Shown piece by piece: positions 43,744 through 51,101 of a DNA stretch of 55,848 nt. The notes beneath the pieces were generated by a model. It ran no database searches and had not been told where the DNA came from. It saw only the letters and a list, made by a program, of their open reading frames with translations. Source of the stretch: a virus; IMG/VR virus record IMGVR_UViG_3300027734_003408, positions 1 through 55,848 of that record; one strand, 5' to 3'. Position numbers and translations under genes: made by a program. Positions within the stretch are counted from its first letter, which is position 1, and the number at the start of each line of letters is the position of its first letter.

Positions 43744-44128
43744 GACGCATCCTTGAAATTTCCACAGCCTCCTCGTCTGAGAACACCGGCACAGCATTTG
43801 ACTTGTGCATGGTAGCAATGCCCTTGACCTTGGTGCCTGTATACACTTTGGGCGCGGCCAGGGTAGCGTTGCCACCTGTGTCACGTGACGGAATGTGTGT
43901 GCTGGTTGTACGACCCGGGGGTGTGGTCAACCGGTAATCCAGTGCAGGTGCCTTCATGGCTCTAGCACGTTTCTTTTCTTCTGCTTCAACGCCTTGACGT
44001 TTCAGCAAGTCTTTCCACGACTGTTCAAGTTCGCGGGCTCGCCGAGCCTCTTCGGCGTTGCGAAACTTCACTTTGCCTCGACGTTTGCCGCCCATGCTGA
44101 GCCAAGGACCTTCAAGATGCATGGTCAT
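43736..44128 (-). CDS. conserved T4-like phage protein of unknown function
   Basis: 130 residues. The sequence GPWLSMGGKRRGKVKFRNAE, a basic helical middle (RARELEQSWKDLLKRQGVEA), then HIPSRDTGG, KVYTGTKVKGIATMHKSNAV and SDEEAVEISRMRRG form a pattern that I know from many T4-like phages. The C-terminal MHKSNAVPVFS block is the strongest. It is basic and may bind nucleic acid, but no function is known to me. A GGAG site lies 8 nt before the ATG, and the sigma70-type promoter at 44160 drives this gene and the rest of the operon down to the GGT gene. Confidence 0.7.
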   Translation of the reverse strand: MTMHLEGPWLSMGGKRRGKVKFRNAEEARRARELEQSWKDLLKRQGVEAEEKKRARAMKAPALDYRLTTPPGRTTSTHIPSRDTGGNATLAAPKVYTGTKVKGIATMHKSNAVPVFSDEEAVEISRMRRG

Positions 44129-44159
44129 TGCAGTGCTCCGTAGTTGTCAATCATGCTGT

Positions 44160-44188
44160 ATTATAGCATGATCGCAATTTCCGGTCAA
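44160..44188 (-). promoter_or_regulatory. sigma70-type promoter of the GGT operon
   Basis: On the minus strand TTGACC (44188-44183) and TATAAT (44065 region, exactly 44165-44160) are separated by 17 bp. The -10 is preceded by GC as in the promoters at 51321, 51837 and 52400. It directly follows the end of the membrane-protein gene at 44202. It should read into 43736 and the downstream operon. Confidence 0.8.
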
Positions 44189-44205
44189 TACTACTGAAGT
44201 ATTAC
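44187..44205 (-). other. stem-loop of repeated regulatory cassette
   Basis: On the minus strand GTAATACT and AGTAGTAT flank two bases and can fold into an AT-rich hairpin that starts at the stop codon of the gene at 44202 and runs into the -35 box. The same TAATACT..AGTAGTA block ends two other genes directly ahead of matching promoters. It has no long U-tract, so it is a weak terminator at best. Confidence 0.5.
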
Positions 44206-44513
44206 CTAAACAGGATCAAGGCCATGAGCCCGGCTTGCACTATAAAACCCACCCCAATTGTGATGATGTTTAGGGTGTCTTTTAACACAATGGCTCGCAG
44301 GAACAGCATGACGAGGCCTGCCCAGAGAAATGCCACCACATCCAAACTGGGCACTCGATCACTGAGTCCAGTCATCAGTGCCAACAAGGAGGGCACTGTG
44401 GCACAGTGCAACACAATGGCTGCCAACCAGCCCAGGGTGTCTGCTGAGATTTTGTGTAAATGATTGTTCAAAAAATCACGGATCACTTGCAGGTTAAAGG
44501 GCCAGGCGTTCAT
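44202..44513 (-). CDS. three-helix membrane protein next to lysin (holin-like candidate)
   Basis: 103 residues with a hydrophilic N-terminus (MNAWPFNLQVIRDFLNNHLH) and three hydrophobic segments: about 28-47 (GWLAAIVLHCATVPSLLALM), 57-75 (LDVVAFLWAGLVMLFLRAIV) and 80-101 (TLNIITIGVGFIVQAGLMAL). Its ATG overlaps the stop of the SleB lysin gene (ATGA). A small three-helix membrane protein coupled to a lysin suggests a holin or antiholin. I see no family match, so this rests on size, topology and position. Confidence 0.5.
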   Translation of the reverse strand: MNAWPFNLQVIRDFLNNHLHKISADTLGWLAAIVLHCATVPSLLALMTGLSDRVPSLDVVAFLWAGLVMLFLRAIVLKDTLNIITIGVGFIVQAGLMALILFR

Positions 44514-45085
44514 AGTCGTTCTCCATAAAAGATGTGGTTGCCAATTTGTTCAATTTTAGGCTTGTGCCAGTTGGGGTTTACATAAGTTGCATGATAGTAC
44601 AGTGCATTTTTCATGCTGGGCAATCGGAAGTTTTCCAATAGTACTTTTTTAGCCACTAATTCGCTTTCTTGCCACATGGGCTGATACACTGCTTTGATCT
44701 TGTGATTGCCTTCGCAAAACCACGAAAATTGGCAAACTACCTTTTGGTAGAACACATTCTTCTGGTAAACCACCCCGCACACTGTGGGTGCAAATCTGCC
44801 AGATTCTACTCTATTTAATGTGACCTGCGCCACTGCTACCTTGCCCTCAAATGGCTCTGAGGCTGCTTCCCAATAGATGTTACGAGTCAAACAATCCAGT
44901 TGTTTCAATCGGTCTTCTGCTGACACATAGCCTGCCATGCTGGCCGCTCGGTCGCTTTTGAGCATGTTCAGTCTGGCGTTGCAAACATTCCACACTGTGA
45001 TGGCCACTACGAACAGGGCTATACTTTTGATAATTCTTGCTGACCAAACAGCTAACACATTTGGTCGATTTGCACTAAGTTTCAT
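44510..45085 (-). CDS. SleB/CwlJ-type cell wall hydrolase with N-terminal membrane anchor
   Basis: 191 residues from the ATG at 45085 (leader AAAAGGAAATCAA); the longer frame lacks a ribosome site. An N-terminal hydrophobic segment (IIKSIALFVVAITVWNVC, about 17-34) is a signal anchor. The catalytic domain starts at LTRNIYWEAASEPFEGKVAV with the Glu of the NIYxEAxxE motif, followed by LNRVESGRFAPTVCGVVYQ and VVCQFSWFCEG, and ends HATYVNPNWHKPK. The SleB/CwlJ hydrolase_2 family cuts peptidoglycan. With its anchor, the protein resembles a SAR-type endolysin held in the inner membrane until the membrane collapses. Confidence 0.85.
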   Translation of the reverse strand: MKLSANRPNVLAVWSARIIKSIALFVVAITVWNVCNARLNMLKSDRAASMAGYVSAEDRLKQLDCLTRNIYWEAASEPFEGKVAVAQVTLNRVESGRFAPTVCGVVYQKNVFYQKVVCQFSWFCEGNHKIKAVYQPMWQESELVAKKVLLENFRLPSMKNALYYHATYVNPNWHKPKIEQIGNHIFYGERL

Positions 45086-45480
45086 TTGATTTCCTTTTAA
45101 ACGCCAATACGTGGTCGTACGCGGAGACCCGAGTAAATCACATTGACAAAAGATTGAGTGAGATGAACATAGATAGACCTCGGGCCTCCTTGGCATACTC
45201 GTTTGGGACAAGCTCGCGTCCTGAGAAATGAGCCTGTCCAATTCTAGTTGTCAACGAAGAGACTTTCCGAGAGTCTCTTTCGAACACCAGCGCCTGCTTG
45301 GACAAACTGCGGTTGGTGCTACGGGTACTTGTTTTTTCAATTGGACAAGATACCAATCAGCAGTAGAAGATCCTATTTGATTGCAATGTGTTGTTCTACC
45401 ACCACTTTTACTTATTTGATTCGGCTGTAGACGTGTCAAAAAACTGTCAAAATGATGTGTTTTTGTCATTAACATTGTAG
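45086..45480. other. 395-bp gap without a supported gene
   Basis: This gap lies between the NAD synthetase and the SleB lysin genes. Short frames exist on both strands but none has a ribosome site or a convincing protein. No tRNA cloverleaf was found. The main structure is a hairpin at 45255-45282. The gap may hold a small RNA, a leader for the lysin gene, or a decayed gene. Confidence 0.6.
45255..45282. other. strong inverted repeat
   Basis: AAGAGACT and AGTCTCTT are perfect reverse complements around the 7-base loop TTCCGAG, extended to CGAAGAGACT/AGTCTCTTTCG with one bulged T. The hairpin lies in the middle of the non-coding gap and has no U-tract on either strand. It could be the core of a structured RNA or a protein-binding site. 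Confidence 0.7.
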
Positions 45481-46254
45481 TTAATGAGGGATTTCACAAA
45501 CAGGGATAGGTGTCATCTTGTGCAGGTTTCTTGCACGTATCTCGCGATAACGTTTCAGCAATCGCTTTTCTGGTGCAGTGGCATACTCGCGAATGCCTGA
45601 ATAAGTGTCTTGCAACATGGCCTTTTCCAGTTCAGGATAAGTCATGCCCAGCTGATCTTCATCGTTGCGACCATCAGCCCAGAGTCCGTCTGTGGGCGGC
45701 GCATCAATAATTTCCTTCAGCAAACCCAGTTCCCGGCCCATGTCCCATACTTCGGTTTTCATGCAGTCACCAATGGGCGAAATATCCACACCACCATCGC
45801 CGTACTTGGTAAAGAATCCCACGCCAAAGTCCTCCACTCGATTGCCTGTGCCCACCACAATGCCACCATGACTTTGTGCAATTTGATACAGCGTCATCAT
45901 TCTCAATCTAGCACGACTATTGGCAAATGCTAATTCTGAGTCACCAAATGGTCCAACCTTTTTCTCAAATGCTGAGAACACCGGGGTCAAATCCATGCTC
46001 ATGTGTGTGACATTGTTGGGGTGCTGTTCCAGCAACCAGCCAGCCTGTGCTGAACTTAGATTGTCCAGTTTGCGGTTCTGGCGAATGGGCATTTGCACCA
46101 CAATGGTTTTCAAGCCAGTTTGGGCGCACAAGGCACTCACAACTGAACTGTCAATCCCGCCCGAAATGCCCACTACTAGAGTGTCTACGCCAGCCTTGCG
46201 GGCATAGTCTCGGATCCATTTGTTAATGTGTTTGATACGTTGTTTGGGTGTCAT
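45481..46254 (-). CDS. nadE: NAD+ synthetase (ammonia-dependent type)
   Basis: 257 residues. The PP-loop SGGIDSS (31-37) after LVVGI is intact. NSRARLRMMTLYQIA, VVGTGNRVEDFGVGFFTKYG and DGGVDISPIGDCMKTEVW match the deamido-NAD and ATP-binding core, and APPTDGLWADGRNDEDQLG the conserved loop. The enzyme adenylates nicotinic acid adenine dinucleotide and amidates it with ammonia to NAD+. There is no glutaminase domain. Phage copies could keep NAD high during infection. It overlaps the next upstream gene's region by 4 bp (46251-46254), so it is coupled to a phage gene. Confidence 0.93.
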   Translation of the reverse strand: MTPKQRIKHINKWIRDYARKAGVDTLVVGISGGIDSSVVSALCAQTGLKTIVVQMPIRQNRKLDNLSSAQAGWLLEQHPNNVTHMSMDLTPVFSAFEKKVGPFGDSELAFANSRARLRMMTLYQIAQSHGGIVVGTGNRVEDFGVGFFTKYGDGGVDISPIGDCMKTEVWDMGRELGLLKEIIDAPPTDGLWADGRNDEDQLGMTYPELEKAMLQDTYSGIREYATAPEKRLLKRYREIRARNLHKMTPIPVCEIPH

Positions 46255-46724
46255 GGTTGTTTAGGTTGTATTTTTTTCAAGGCTTCCCACATCTGGGCTT
46301 TTTCTCGGCACTTCTTTTCCAAGGCTCGGTAGCGTTGGCCCAGTCTGCGCAGATCATCCCAGTCTTTTTCCAGTTCAGGATTTGGGGTGAGTATGTTGAG
46401 TCGTTCTTCTACCTTTTCCATCCAGGCTTTCATGCTTTTACCGTTCATCTTGATGTCAGCATTCTCACCTTGGATTTCTATGCTGCCACTTTGTTCGACT
46501 TTTAAAGTACCGGTACCAGTACCAGTAGCAATCCAAGGACTACCACTGGTGCCAGTTGTTGTGTAAGTGTATCCAGTTCCACCGTTACCGATAGCAGCAC
46601 CATATCCTGGTACCACGGTTCCGGTTGTGTCCCAGATTGGGCTGCTGCCACTGGTTATGCTAGTGGTCAACTGATCGAGTTCATTTAATGTTAGCATGGG
46701 AATTGGTGTTGCTGATATTGACAT
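46251..46724 (-). CDS. conserved phage protein with coiled-coil end
   Basis: 157 residues from the ATG at 46724 (MSISATPIPMLTLNELDQLT). After a flexible Gly/Thr-rich region (GNGGTGYTYTTTGTSGSPW) comes KVEQSGSIEIQGENADIKMN, then MKAWMEKVEERLNILTPNPE and a long C-terminal helix WDDLRRLGQRYRALEKKCRE. This ending is a recognisable conserved block of unknown function in large T4-like phages. It overlaps the gene upstream by 44 bp and nadE by 4 bp. It may be a virion protein, but there is no direct sign of that. Confidence 0.6.
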   Translation of the reverse strand: MSISATPIPMLTLNELDQLTTSITSGSSPIWDTTGTVVPGYGAAIGNGGTGYTYTTTGTSGSPWIATGTGTGTLKVEQSGSIEIQGENADIKMNGKSMKAWMEKVEERLNILTPNPELEKDWDDLRRLGQRYRALEKKCREKAQMWEALKKIQPKQP

Positions 46725-46884
46725 GGGAATTTGCGATTTTTGGCACTGCGGATTTTTGTTGCGCCTGCCAGTAATGTCTGGCTCGACGCAGTTTGTCATC
46801 CAACAGTCGCTGCCGCAGGTCGGCAGTGAGATGTACTGGCCACGAGTGTGGTTCATGCATTTCAGGCTGGGTGTTACTTAGCAT
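46681..46884 (-). CDS. small phage protein of unknown function
   Basis: 67 residues. MHEPHSWPVHLTADLRQRLL then DDKLRRARHYWQAQQKSA forms a helical, basic N-terminal half, followed by an Asn/Ser-rich tail (NSHVNISNTNSHANIK). Start at 46884 or the internal Met9 at 46860. It overlaps the next gene by 44 bp in another frame; both look coding. Weak ribosome site (AAGAAAA). Function unknown. Confidence 0.4.
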   Translation of the reverse strand: MLSNTQPEMHEPHSWPVHLTADLRQRLLDDKLRRARHYWQAQQKSAVPKIANSHVNISNTNSHANIK

Positions 46885-46929
46885 TTGTTTTCTTGCAATG
46901 TGTGTTTCATAAAGATCAGAGTTAATTTT

Positions 46930-48738
46930 TTATGCTTTAGTTATAATATTATAGAGTTTTTTGTTACGGCGTTGCAATGTAAAATGGAAAGATTGATCCA
47001 ATGGACAATCAATATTAGGATCGGTGATATGATAATTGCATGCTTCTAATTGCCAGTTGTTGATATTAATTTTGCTTTGCGCAGTAAATGGACACAACCA
47101 AACATTATTAGTAAGATATCTTTTTTGTATTTCAATTACCCCTGGGTCTATATCGCCAAAATATTCTGCCGCTTCTAAAGATATTGTTATTGCATGCTCA
47201 ATATTTTGATAAAAACATTCGGCGCTATGGAATTGAATATCACCAGCAGTGATATCATTTCGTCCAGTGCTACCTGTAGTGTAGAAATTAGTTATTGTTT
47301 GTTGCATGATTCGTGCCTCTTGCCCTATCGCAGAATCATGTTTGAATAACAATTTAAAAAGATGGTCATAAAATTCACGGTAACTCACATTCATGACATA
47401 ACGACAATATTTGGCAAGTAATTGTGAATAACCATTTATATGAAAATGTATCACCATCCAAGAATACATCCAAGATTCTATAATATCTTGAGTGGTCATA
47501 GTATTAGTACTGCATACCGTGGGAAAAAGTTCTGGAATATCGCTGTGATCATCGCCGGTACATGACACAAAATTTTGAACGTTTACTAATTTTATGTCAT
47601 ATCTACCCATTTGATCACGATGCATCTCGGTATTTTCTAATACGTTGTTTGGCCAAATTTCTATGCGATGATGTTGTCCGAGTTCTAAAATTTCGCATAC
47701 TCCGTCTTTCCAAGATTCTATGGTCTCTTCAGGCAACCCCAGTATTAGTTCTGTGTAGTGATGCACATTGTATTTTTTACTTAAATCCAATAACTTTTGA
47801 ATGTCATTAACATCCATGTTTTTTCGTTTGATTGTTTCTAACGTCTTGGGATTCATACTTTGAACGCTAAAAGTTACGCCTTTGTGCTTAGGGCCAAAAG
47901 TTTTGGCTATTTCAAACACATGTTCGGTGCTGTTTTTAGCGTAAGTTACACTGATATATTCAAGGTCGCTATTTAAATTGTCTGCGCAATCTCTAACCAT
48001 TGCTGCAATAGCAAGGTCTCGATCTTTGTATATGCCAAAGTTTGAATCAGAAATAAAAATAGTTTTGACTCTATGAGAAGCAATCCAATCTAAATCAGAT
48101 TGCACTCGTTCCAATGAAAACTTTTTTATTTTACTAGCTATTAGACCGCCCCAATCACAGAATGTGCATGAATAAGGACAACCTCTATTGCTTTCAAGAG
48201 TTGCACTCCAAAAAATTTCAGGATTATTTCTCACCAGGTCGTCGAACACCCCAGTTGAATACGGGCTAGGTACATGGACGAGATCATCCATGCGTGGCAT
48301 TTTATAAAGTTTTTCAAGTTTTCTGTTGTTGTTAATGTCATCTAATATTTTAACAAAACATCTTTCACCTTCATTGAGTACCACTGAATCTATAAAATTA
48401 TGTTGCGACCAAGATGAATTGACTTGGGGGCCACCTACCACAATGTGGCAAGTTGGCCATTTCTGTTTGATGGATTCAGCCAAGGCCAAGCAATATGCAC
48501 TGTTCCAAATGTAAACACTAAAAGCACACAATTTGGGCTCTACCAGTTGTGCGCAAACTTTGTCTATAGGATCTCGTCGAAAAAAAATGCCGTCAAGATT
48601 CCAGTCATGCGTTACTTCTTGAAATTGCTGAGAGTAGGCCCACAAGCACCCTACACTGTAAGGCAACCAATGTTGTTCATTTCCAAGAATAAAATTAGCA
48701 TATTGTGGCTGAAAAAGATAGACATTTTTTTGCGACAT
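46930..48738 (-). CDS. cobalamin-dependent-type radical SAM enzyme
   Basis: 602 residues. A B12-binding-like N-terminal domain is suggested by LPYSVGCLWAYSQQ, CAFSVYIWNSAYCLALAES, HIVVGGPQV (98-106) and VVLNEGERCFVKIL. The radical SAM motif is SNRGCPYSCTFCDWGG with Cys187, Cys191 and Cys194. FISDSNFGIYKDRD and GVTFSVQSMNPKTLETIKRK then ELILGLPEET are the usual downstream barrel blocks. A 200-residue C-terminal extension follows. The FCDWG variant is found in a subgroup of B12-radical SAM proteins with peptide or sugar substrates, not known here. The gene is AT-rich like the radical SAM gene at 22036. Confidence 0.85.
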   Translation of the reverse strand: MSQKNVYLFQPQYANFILGNEQHWLPYSVGCLWAYSQQFQEVTHDWNLDGIFFRRDPIDKVCAQLVEPKLCAFSVYIWNSAYCLALAESIKQKWPTCHIVVGGPQVNSSWSQHNFIDSVVLNEGERCFVKILDDINNNRKLEKLYKMPRMDDLVHVPSPYSTGVFDDLVRNNPEIFWSATLESNRGCPYSCTFCDWGGLIASKIKKFSLERVQSDLDWIASHRVKTIFISDSNFGIYKDRDLAIAAMVRDCADNLNSDLEYISVTYAKNSTEHVFEIAKTFGPKHKGVTFSVQSMNPKTLETIKRKNMDVNDIQKLLDLSKKYNVHHYTELILGLPEETIESWKDGVCEILELGQHHRIEIWPNNVLENTEMHRDQMGRYDIKLVNVQNFVSCTGDDHSDIPELFPTVCSTNTMTTQDIIESWMYSWMVIHFHINGYSQLLAKYCRYVMNVSYREFYDHLFKLLFKHDSAIGQEARIMQQTITNFYTTGSTGRNDITAGDIQFHSAECFYQNIEHAITISLEAAEYFGDIDPGVIEIQKRYLTNNVWLCPFTAQSKININNWQLEACNYHITDPNIDCPLDQSFHFTLQRRNKKLYNIITKA

Positions 48739-48746
48739 AAATTATT

Positions 48747-48932
48747 TTATTTGGAACTTATGGCTTCCTTCTCTGCTGTGATTTCTTTACGGCGCTCTTT
48801 GATGCCCTTGCTCATTTCTTGCAATGCTTTTCTAGCACGAGCCGCTGAGGCTTTGACACCCTTGGCTGTGAATTTTTCATTTTCCGCAATGTATGTTTCG
48901 TAAGCGGTGACGATTTGTTCGTGTTGTGTCAT
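48747..48932 (-). CDS. histone H1-like small basic phage protein
   Basis: 61 residues from the ATG at 48932: MTQHEQIVTAYETYIAENEK then FTAKGVKASAARARKALQEM and SKGIKERRKEITAEKEA. The Lys/Ala/Arg-rich helix with KASAARARKAL is typical of small phage proteins annotated as histone H1-like. It may bind DNA. It has its own strong promoter (48958) and an AAGGAGTC ribosome site, so it is probably an abundant early protein. Confidence 0.65.
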   Translation of the reverse strand: MTQHEQIVTAYETYIAENEKFTAKGVKASAARARKALQEMSKGIKERRKEITAEKEAISSK

Positions 48933-48957
48933 AATGACTCCTTTGTTGTGAATAGTA

Positions 48958-48986
48958 ATTATACATGCATTATCACAGCATGTCAA
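48958..48986 (-). promoter_or_regulatory. consensus sigma70-type promoter
   Basis: On the minus strand TTGACA (48986-48981), 17 bp and TATAAT (48963-48958) form a perfect consensus pair. It lies 26 nt before the ATG at 48932, with the AAGGAG site between them. It should give strong expression of the histone H1-like gene by host RNA polymerase. Confidence 0.85.
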
Positions 48987-49014
48987 GAAAATCCAGTGAT
49001 TTTGGCACTTCAGC

Positions 49015-49263
49015 CTAGTCCACGTAGATGTGTCTGCGATTCCAAGTGTCCCACACAGTGATGGCAGTCCATTCATGTGTCCAGGTCACAAGAAATCGAT
49101 CAAATGCCTGCTGGTGATGAAGCATCATCTTATTGCCGTTTACAGTGGCATGTTCAATTTGATGTCGGCGTATCCAAGTTTTGAACATGGGTTCGGCTTG
49201 ATTGTTGTTGCGCAACATCACAATGTACAGCGGTTCCACTGCACGGTACGTGGGTATAGACAT
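49015..49263 (-). CDS. small protein of unknown function
   Basis: 82 residues starting MSIPTYRAVEPLYIVMLRNN. It has a predicted strand YIVMLRNNN, a helix (FKTWIRRHQIEHATV) and a Trp-rich strand (FLVTWTHEWTAITVWDTW). The ATG overlaps the previous stop as TAATG. It reads like a small alpha+beta protein seen in related phages. Function unknown. Confidence 0.5.
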   Translation of the reverse strand: MSIPTYRAVEPLYIVMLRNNNQAEPMFKTWIRRHQIEHATVNGNKMMLHHQQAFDRFLVTWTHEWTAITVWDTWNRRHIYVD

Positions 49264-49523
49264 TAATGAATCGTAGTTCCTTGGGGGATTTGAACTGAAG
49301 CAAGTTCATTGATATTTAATGCTGAGACCATCCGGACAAAATTTTCATCCAGTTCAATGCGTTCGTCGTCATGCAGTCTAGCATGCTCTTCATCCACACC
49401 CAACAGCCGCATGATGGCACCCACGTGCGCTTCGGTGCGACCGTTTATGTATAACACAGTCATGATTTGAAACATAACTGACTTGGCGTACTCGTAAATG
49501 GGGTCGTTTTCAAATTCGTGCAT
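49263..49523 (-). CDS. small phage protein of unknown function
   Basis: 86 residues starting MHEFENDPIYEYAKSVMFQI. Helix MFQIMTVLYINGRTEAHVGA then IMRLLGVDEEHARLHDDERI is amphipathic, with an acidic turn. It ends in TAATG overlap with the gene at 49015. It lies just beyond the terminator at 49553, so it may need read-through or an unseen promoter. No family recognised. Confidence 0.5.
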   Translation of the reverse strand: MHEFENDPIYEYAKSVMFQIMTVLYINGRTEAHVGAIMRLLGVDEEHARLHDDERIELDENFVRMVSALNINELASVQIPQGTTIH

Positions 49524-49552
49524 ACAGTAATTATCTCTTTTGAGCGGCCAAT

Positions 49553-49577
49553 AAAAAGCGCCGTATTAAACGGCGCT
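49553..49577 (-). terminator. rho-independent terminator
   Basis: On the minus strand AGCGCCGT and ACGGCGCT pair perfectly around the 5-base loop TTAAT, followed by TTTTT. This is a GC-rich 8-bp stem with a U-tract directly after the stop of the gene at 49594. It is the clearest terminator in the window. Confidence 0.92.
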
Positions 49578-49593
49578 GTGGGAGACTAGCCTA

Positions 49594-49947
49594 TTAGGCG
49601 TTGGTGCTCTCGACTGCATCTGCTTTGACAGTTGCAGGAGCACTCTTGGCCCGGGCACTCTTTGCAGAGACCTTGACTTCGCCTTTCTTAGCGACCTTGC
49701 TCTTCTCAGCCAGTTTATTGGCCACTGCATAGCCTTCATCACCTGTGGTGATGCCTTGTGCCTGCAGATATTGCAAGGCTTCCAACTTGGTCATTGCCTG
49801 AGGCAATTCAATCAAGTTGATGTTGTTGCAACCTGCCTTGTTCAGGATCTTGATACGAGCCACAAGATCGTTTGCAAAGCGCACCTTGACGGTGCCATCT
49901 CGGTTGGTTGCGGTGCCTGCTACGGTAAAAGTTTTGTCATTTGACAT
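49594..49947 (-). CDS. conserved T4-like phage protein
   Basis: 117 residues. MSNDKTFTVAGTATNRDGTV then KVRFANDLVARIKILNKAGC and NNINLIELPQAMTKLEALQY form a conserved N-terminal domain that recurs in T4-like phages with unknown role. The C-terminal 40 residues are Lys/Ala-rich (KGEVKVSAKSARAKSAPATV) and could bind nucleic acid. The gene is monocistronic: its own consensus promoter lies at 50012 and a strong terminator at 49553. Confidence 0.65.
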   Translation of the reverse strand: MSNDKTFTVAGTATNRDGTVKVRFANDLVARIKILNKAGCNNINLIELPQAMTKLEALQYLQAQGITTGDEGYAVANKLAEKSKVAKKGEVKVSAKSARAKSAPATVKADAVESTNA

Positions 49948-50011
49948 GGTGTTGCCTTTCTGAGTTGCCTAAAGTTAAGTTACGAAACATGCTGTGCGTC
50001 AGCATATCCAA

Positions 50012-50040
50012 ATTATACACAAAAACGGTATTGGTGTCAA
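50012..50040 (-). promoter_or_regulatory. consensus sigma70-type promoter
   Basis: On the minus strand TTGACA (50040-50035), 17 bp and TATAAT (50017-50012) form a perfect consensus. The leader to the ATG at 49947 is about 60 nt and contains an imperfect inverted repeat (GCTGACGCACAGC). It feeds the gene at 49594, which ends in a terminator. Confidence 0.85.
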
Positions 50041-50076
50041 CCATTTTTTGCATAATTTAGATTGGATTTGCCCAAA

Positions 50077-50205
50077 TTACTGGGCCAATTCTTTGCTCTG
50101 TGTTTGGATAGTTTGGACGCCCTTGTCGGCAATTCGAGCAATGCCCGAAAAGCCCACACTGGCCACAACCAAGCCCAACACAAAACCAATAAAAACGTTC
50201 TTCAT
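50077..50205 (-). CDS. 42-residue single-helix membrane protein
   Basis: The protein reads MKNVFIGFVLGLVVASVGFS then GIARIADKGVQTIQTQSKEL and ends AQ. The first 20 residues form a membrane helix with a Gly-xxx-Gly pattern; the rest is a short amphipathic helix. The ATG overlaps the stop of the small lipoprotein gene (ATGA) and is preceded by AAGGAGAAATCACA. Similar short phage proteins exist with the same layout. It is the last gene of the operon that starts at 51290. Function unknown. Confidence 0.65.
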   Translation of the reverse strand: MKNVFIGFVLGLVVASVGFSGIARIADKGVQTIQTQSKELAQ

Positions 50206-50336
50206 TGTGATTTCTCCTTGAGATAAAGTCTAGCAAATTCTGTTTGAACACCTGTGATGTCTTTTCGTAGTTCATCACGGGCATCGTGAAATACCGAGCA
50301 GCCGGTTAACGCAAACGCAATCACCACAGCCCTCAT
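50202..50336 (-). CDS. 44-residue small lipoprotein
   Basis: The protein starts MRAVVIAFALTGCSVFHDAR, a short signal peptide with the lipobox LTGC, so Cys13 should be acylated. The mature part of 32 residues is a charged helix (DELRKDITGVQTEFARLYLK). It overlaps the gene upstream as ATGA and the 42-residue membrane protein downstream as ATGA. A lipoprotein paired with a membrane-helix protein is reminiscent of spanins, but both seem too short to bridge the periplasm. Function unknown. Confidence 0.65.
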   Translation of the reverse strand: MRAVVIAFALTGCSVFHDARDELRKDITGVQTEFARLYLKEKSQ

Positions 50337-51100
50337 ACCGCCGCCACGCGATTCAGTTGAGTCTGTCCGTCCCGGTGTGCTTTCACAGTGCCACGGAAGG
50401 TCAGCAGTGTGCCGGTGTTGAGCGGCTCACGGATGGAAAAGAACACTGTTTCATTGTTGGCTGTGATACCAGTGGCATAGTAGGTGTTCCACTTTTGACT
50501 GAAAACACAACGAACAATGTCCAACGTCACTGTGACTTTGTCACCTACTGTGCCTATGTAGCCAGCAGTTTGGTTCAGTCTGTCCTGTTCCGCAATGCGT
50601 TTCAACGCACGGTGGTGACTGTTGGGCAAACAAGCCACAGTGGCCAGTTCCAGTCTGTGCATCTGCGGAAAGAATCTGTCGGCCACAGCAGTGATCTTCA
50701 TCACACTGCGGTCAAAGTCTGTGAGTCGGTTTTGCAGTGCGCGGAATGTCATATCATTTTGAATGAATTTCAGGCACTCTGCACCTGCGGTGCGATCTTC
50801 GTCGGTGATCATGAAAGGATTTTCCAAGGCTTCCATCATGATGTTGCGATTGCTCTTGCGTTTGAGTTGCACAGCAGTGGCCGACTCTGAAGGCAGTTCC
50901 CATTCGTCTTGTTTGATGTAAGCACCATTCATGCGTTGTGCATGGCATGCCGCACCCCACACATCACTCACACTGTAGCCTGAGTGTCCACCACCGGCCG
51001 TGCGGCGTGATGTCCACTGGCGTTGTGCAGGTCCTGTATCGTCCTCGTGGCCCAGGCGTTGTATTTCCCGGGGTGTCATGTTAGTTACATCTACAAACAT
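50333..51100 (-). CDS. conserved phage protein with OB-fold-like C-terminus
   Basis: 255 residues from the ATG at 51100 (after AAAGGAC), starting MFVDVTNMTPREIQRLGHED. The N-terminal 60 residues are polar. The middle is helical (ITDEDRTAGAECLKFIQNDM, FDRSVMKITAVADRFFPQMH). The C-terminal 70 residues (GDKVTVTLDIVRCVFSQKWN, TVFFSIREPLNTGTLLTFRG, TVKAHRDGQTQLNRV) have the strand order and terminal TQLNRV of OB-fold segments in phage proteins. It could bind single-stranded nucleic acid. It is the second gene in the operon from the promoter at 51321. Confidence 0.55.
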   Translation of the reverse strand: MFVDVTNMTPREIQRLGHEDDTGPAQRQWTSRRTAGGGHSGYSVSDVWGAACHAQRMNGAYIKQDEWELPSESATAVQLKRKSNRNIMMEALENPFMITDEDRTAGAECLKFIQNDMTFRALQNRLTDFDRSVMKITAVADRFFPQMHRLELATVACLPNSHHRALKRIAEQDRLNQTAGYIGTVGDKVTVTLDIVRCVFSQKWNTYYATGITANNETVFFSIREPLNTGTLLTFRGTVKAHRDGQTQLNRVAAV

Positions 51101-51101
51101 A

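Noticed and set aside
45251-45475. A 74-residue minus-strand reading frame in the gap downstream of nadE
   Set aside because: No ribosome site, odd composition with many Ser, Thr and Cys, and the strong hairpin falls in its 3' part.
45086-45480. Possible tRNA gene in the non-coding gap
   Set aside because: No sequence pairing as acceptor stem plus T-arm with GTTCGA-type loop and anticodon arm could be assembled on either strand.
41521-46254. Bacterial chromosomal segment or chimeric assembly carrying GGT and NadE
   Set aside because: Both genes share 4-bp overlaps or close spacing with typical phage genes and phage-type promoters on either side.
50077-50336. Spanin pair (Rz/Rz1 type)
   Set aside because: The periplasmic parts (about 32 and 22 residues) are too short to span the periplasm, there is no coiled-coil-length helix, and the lysin gene lies 5 kb away.
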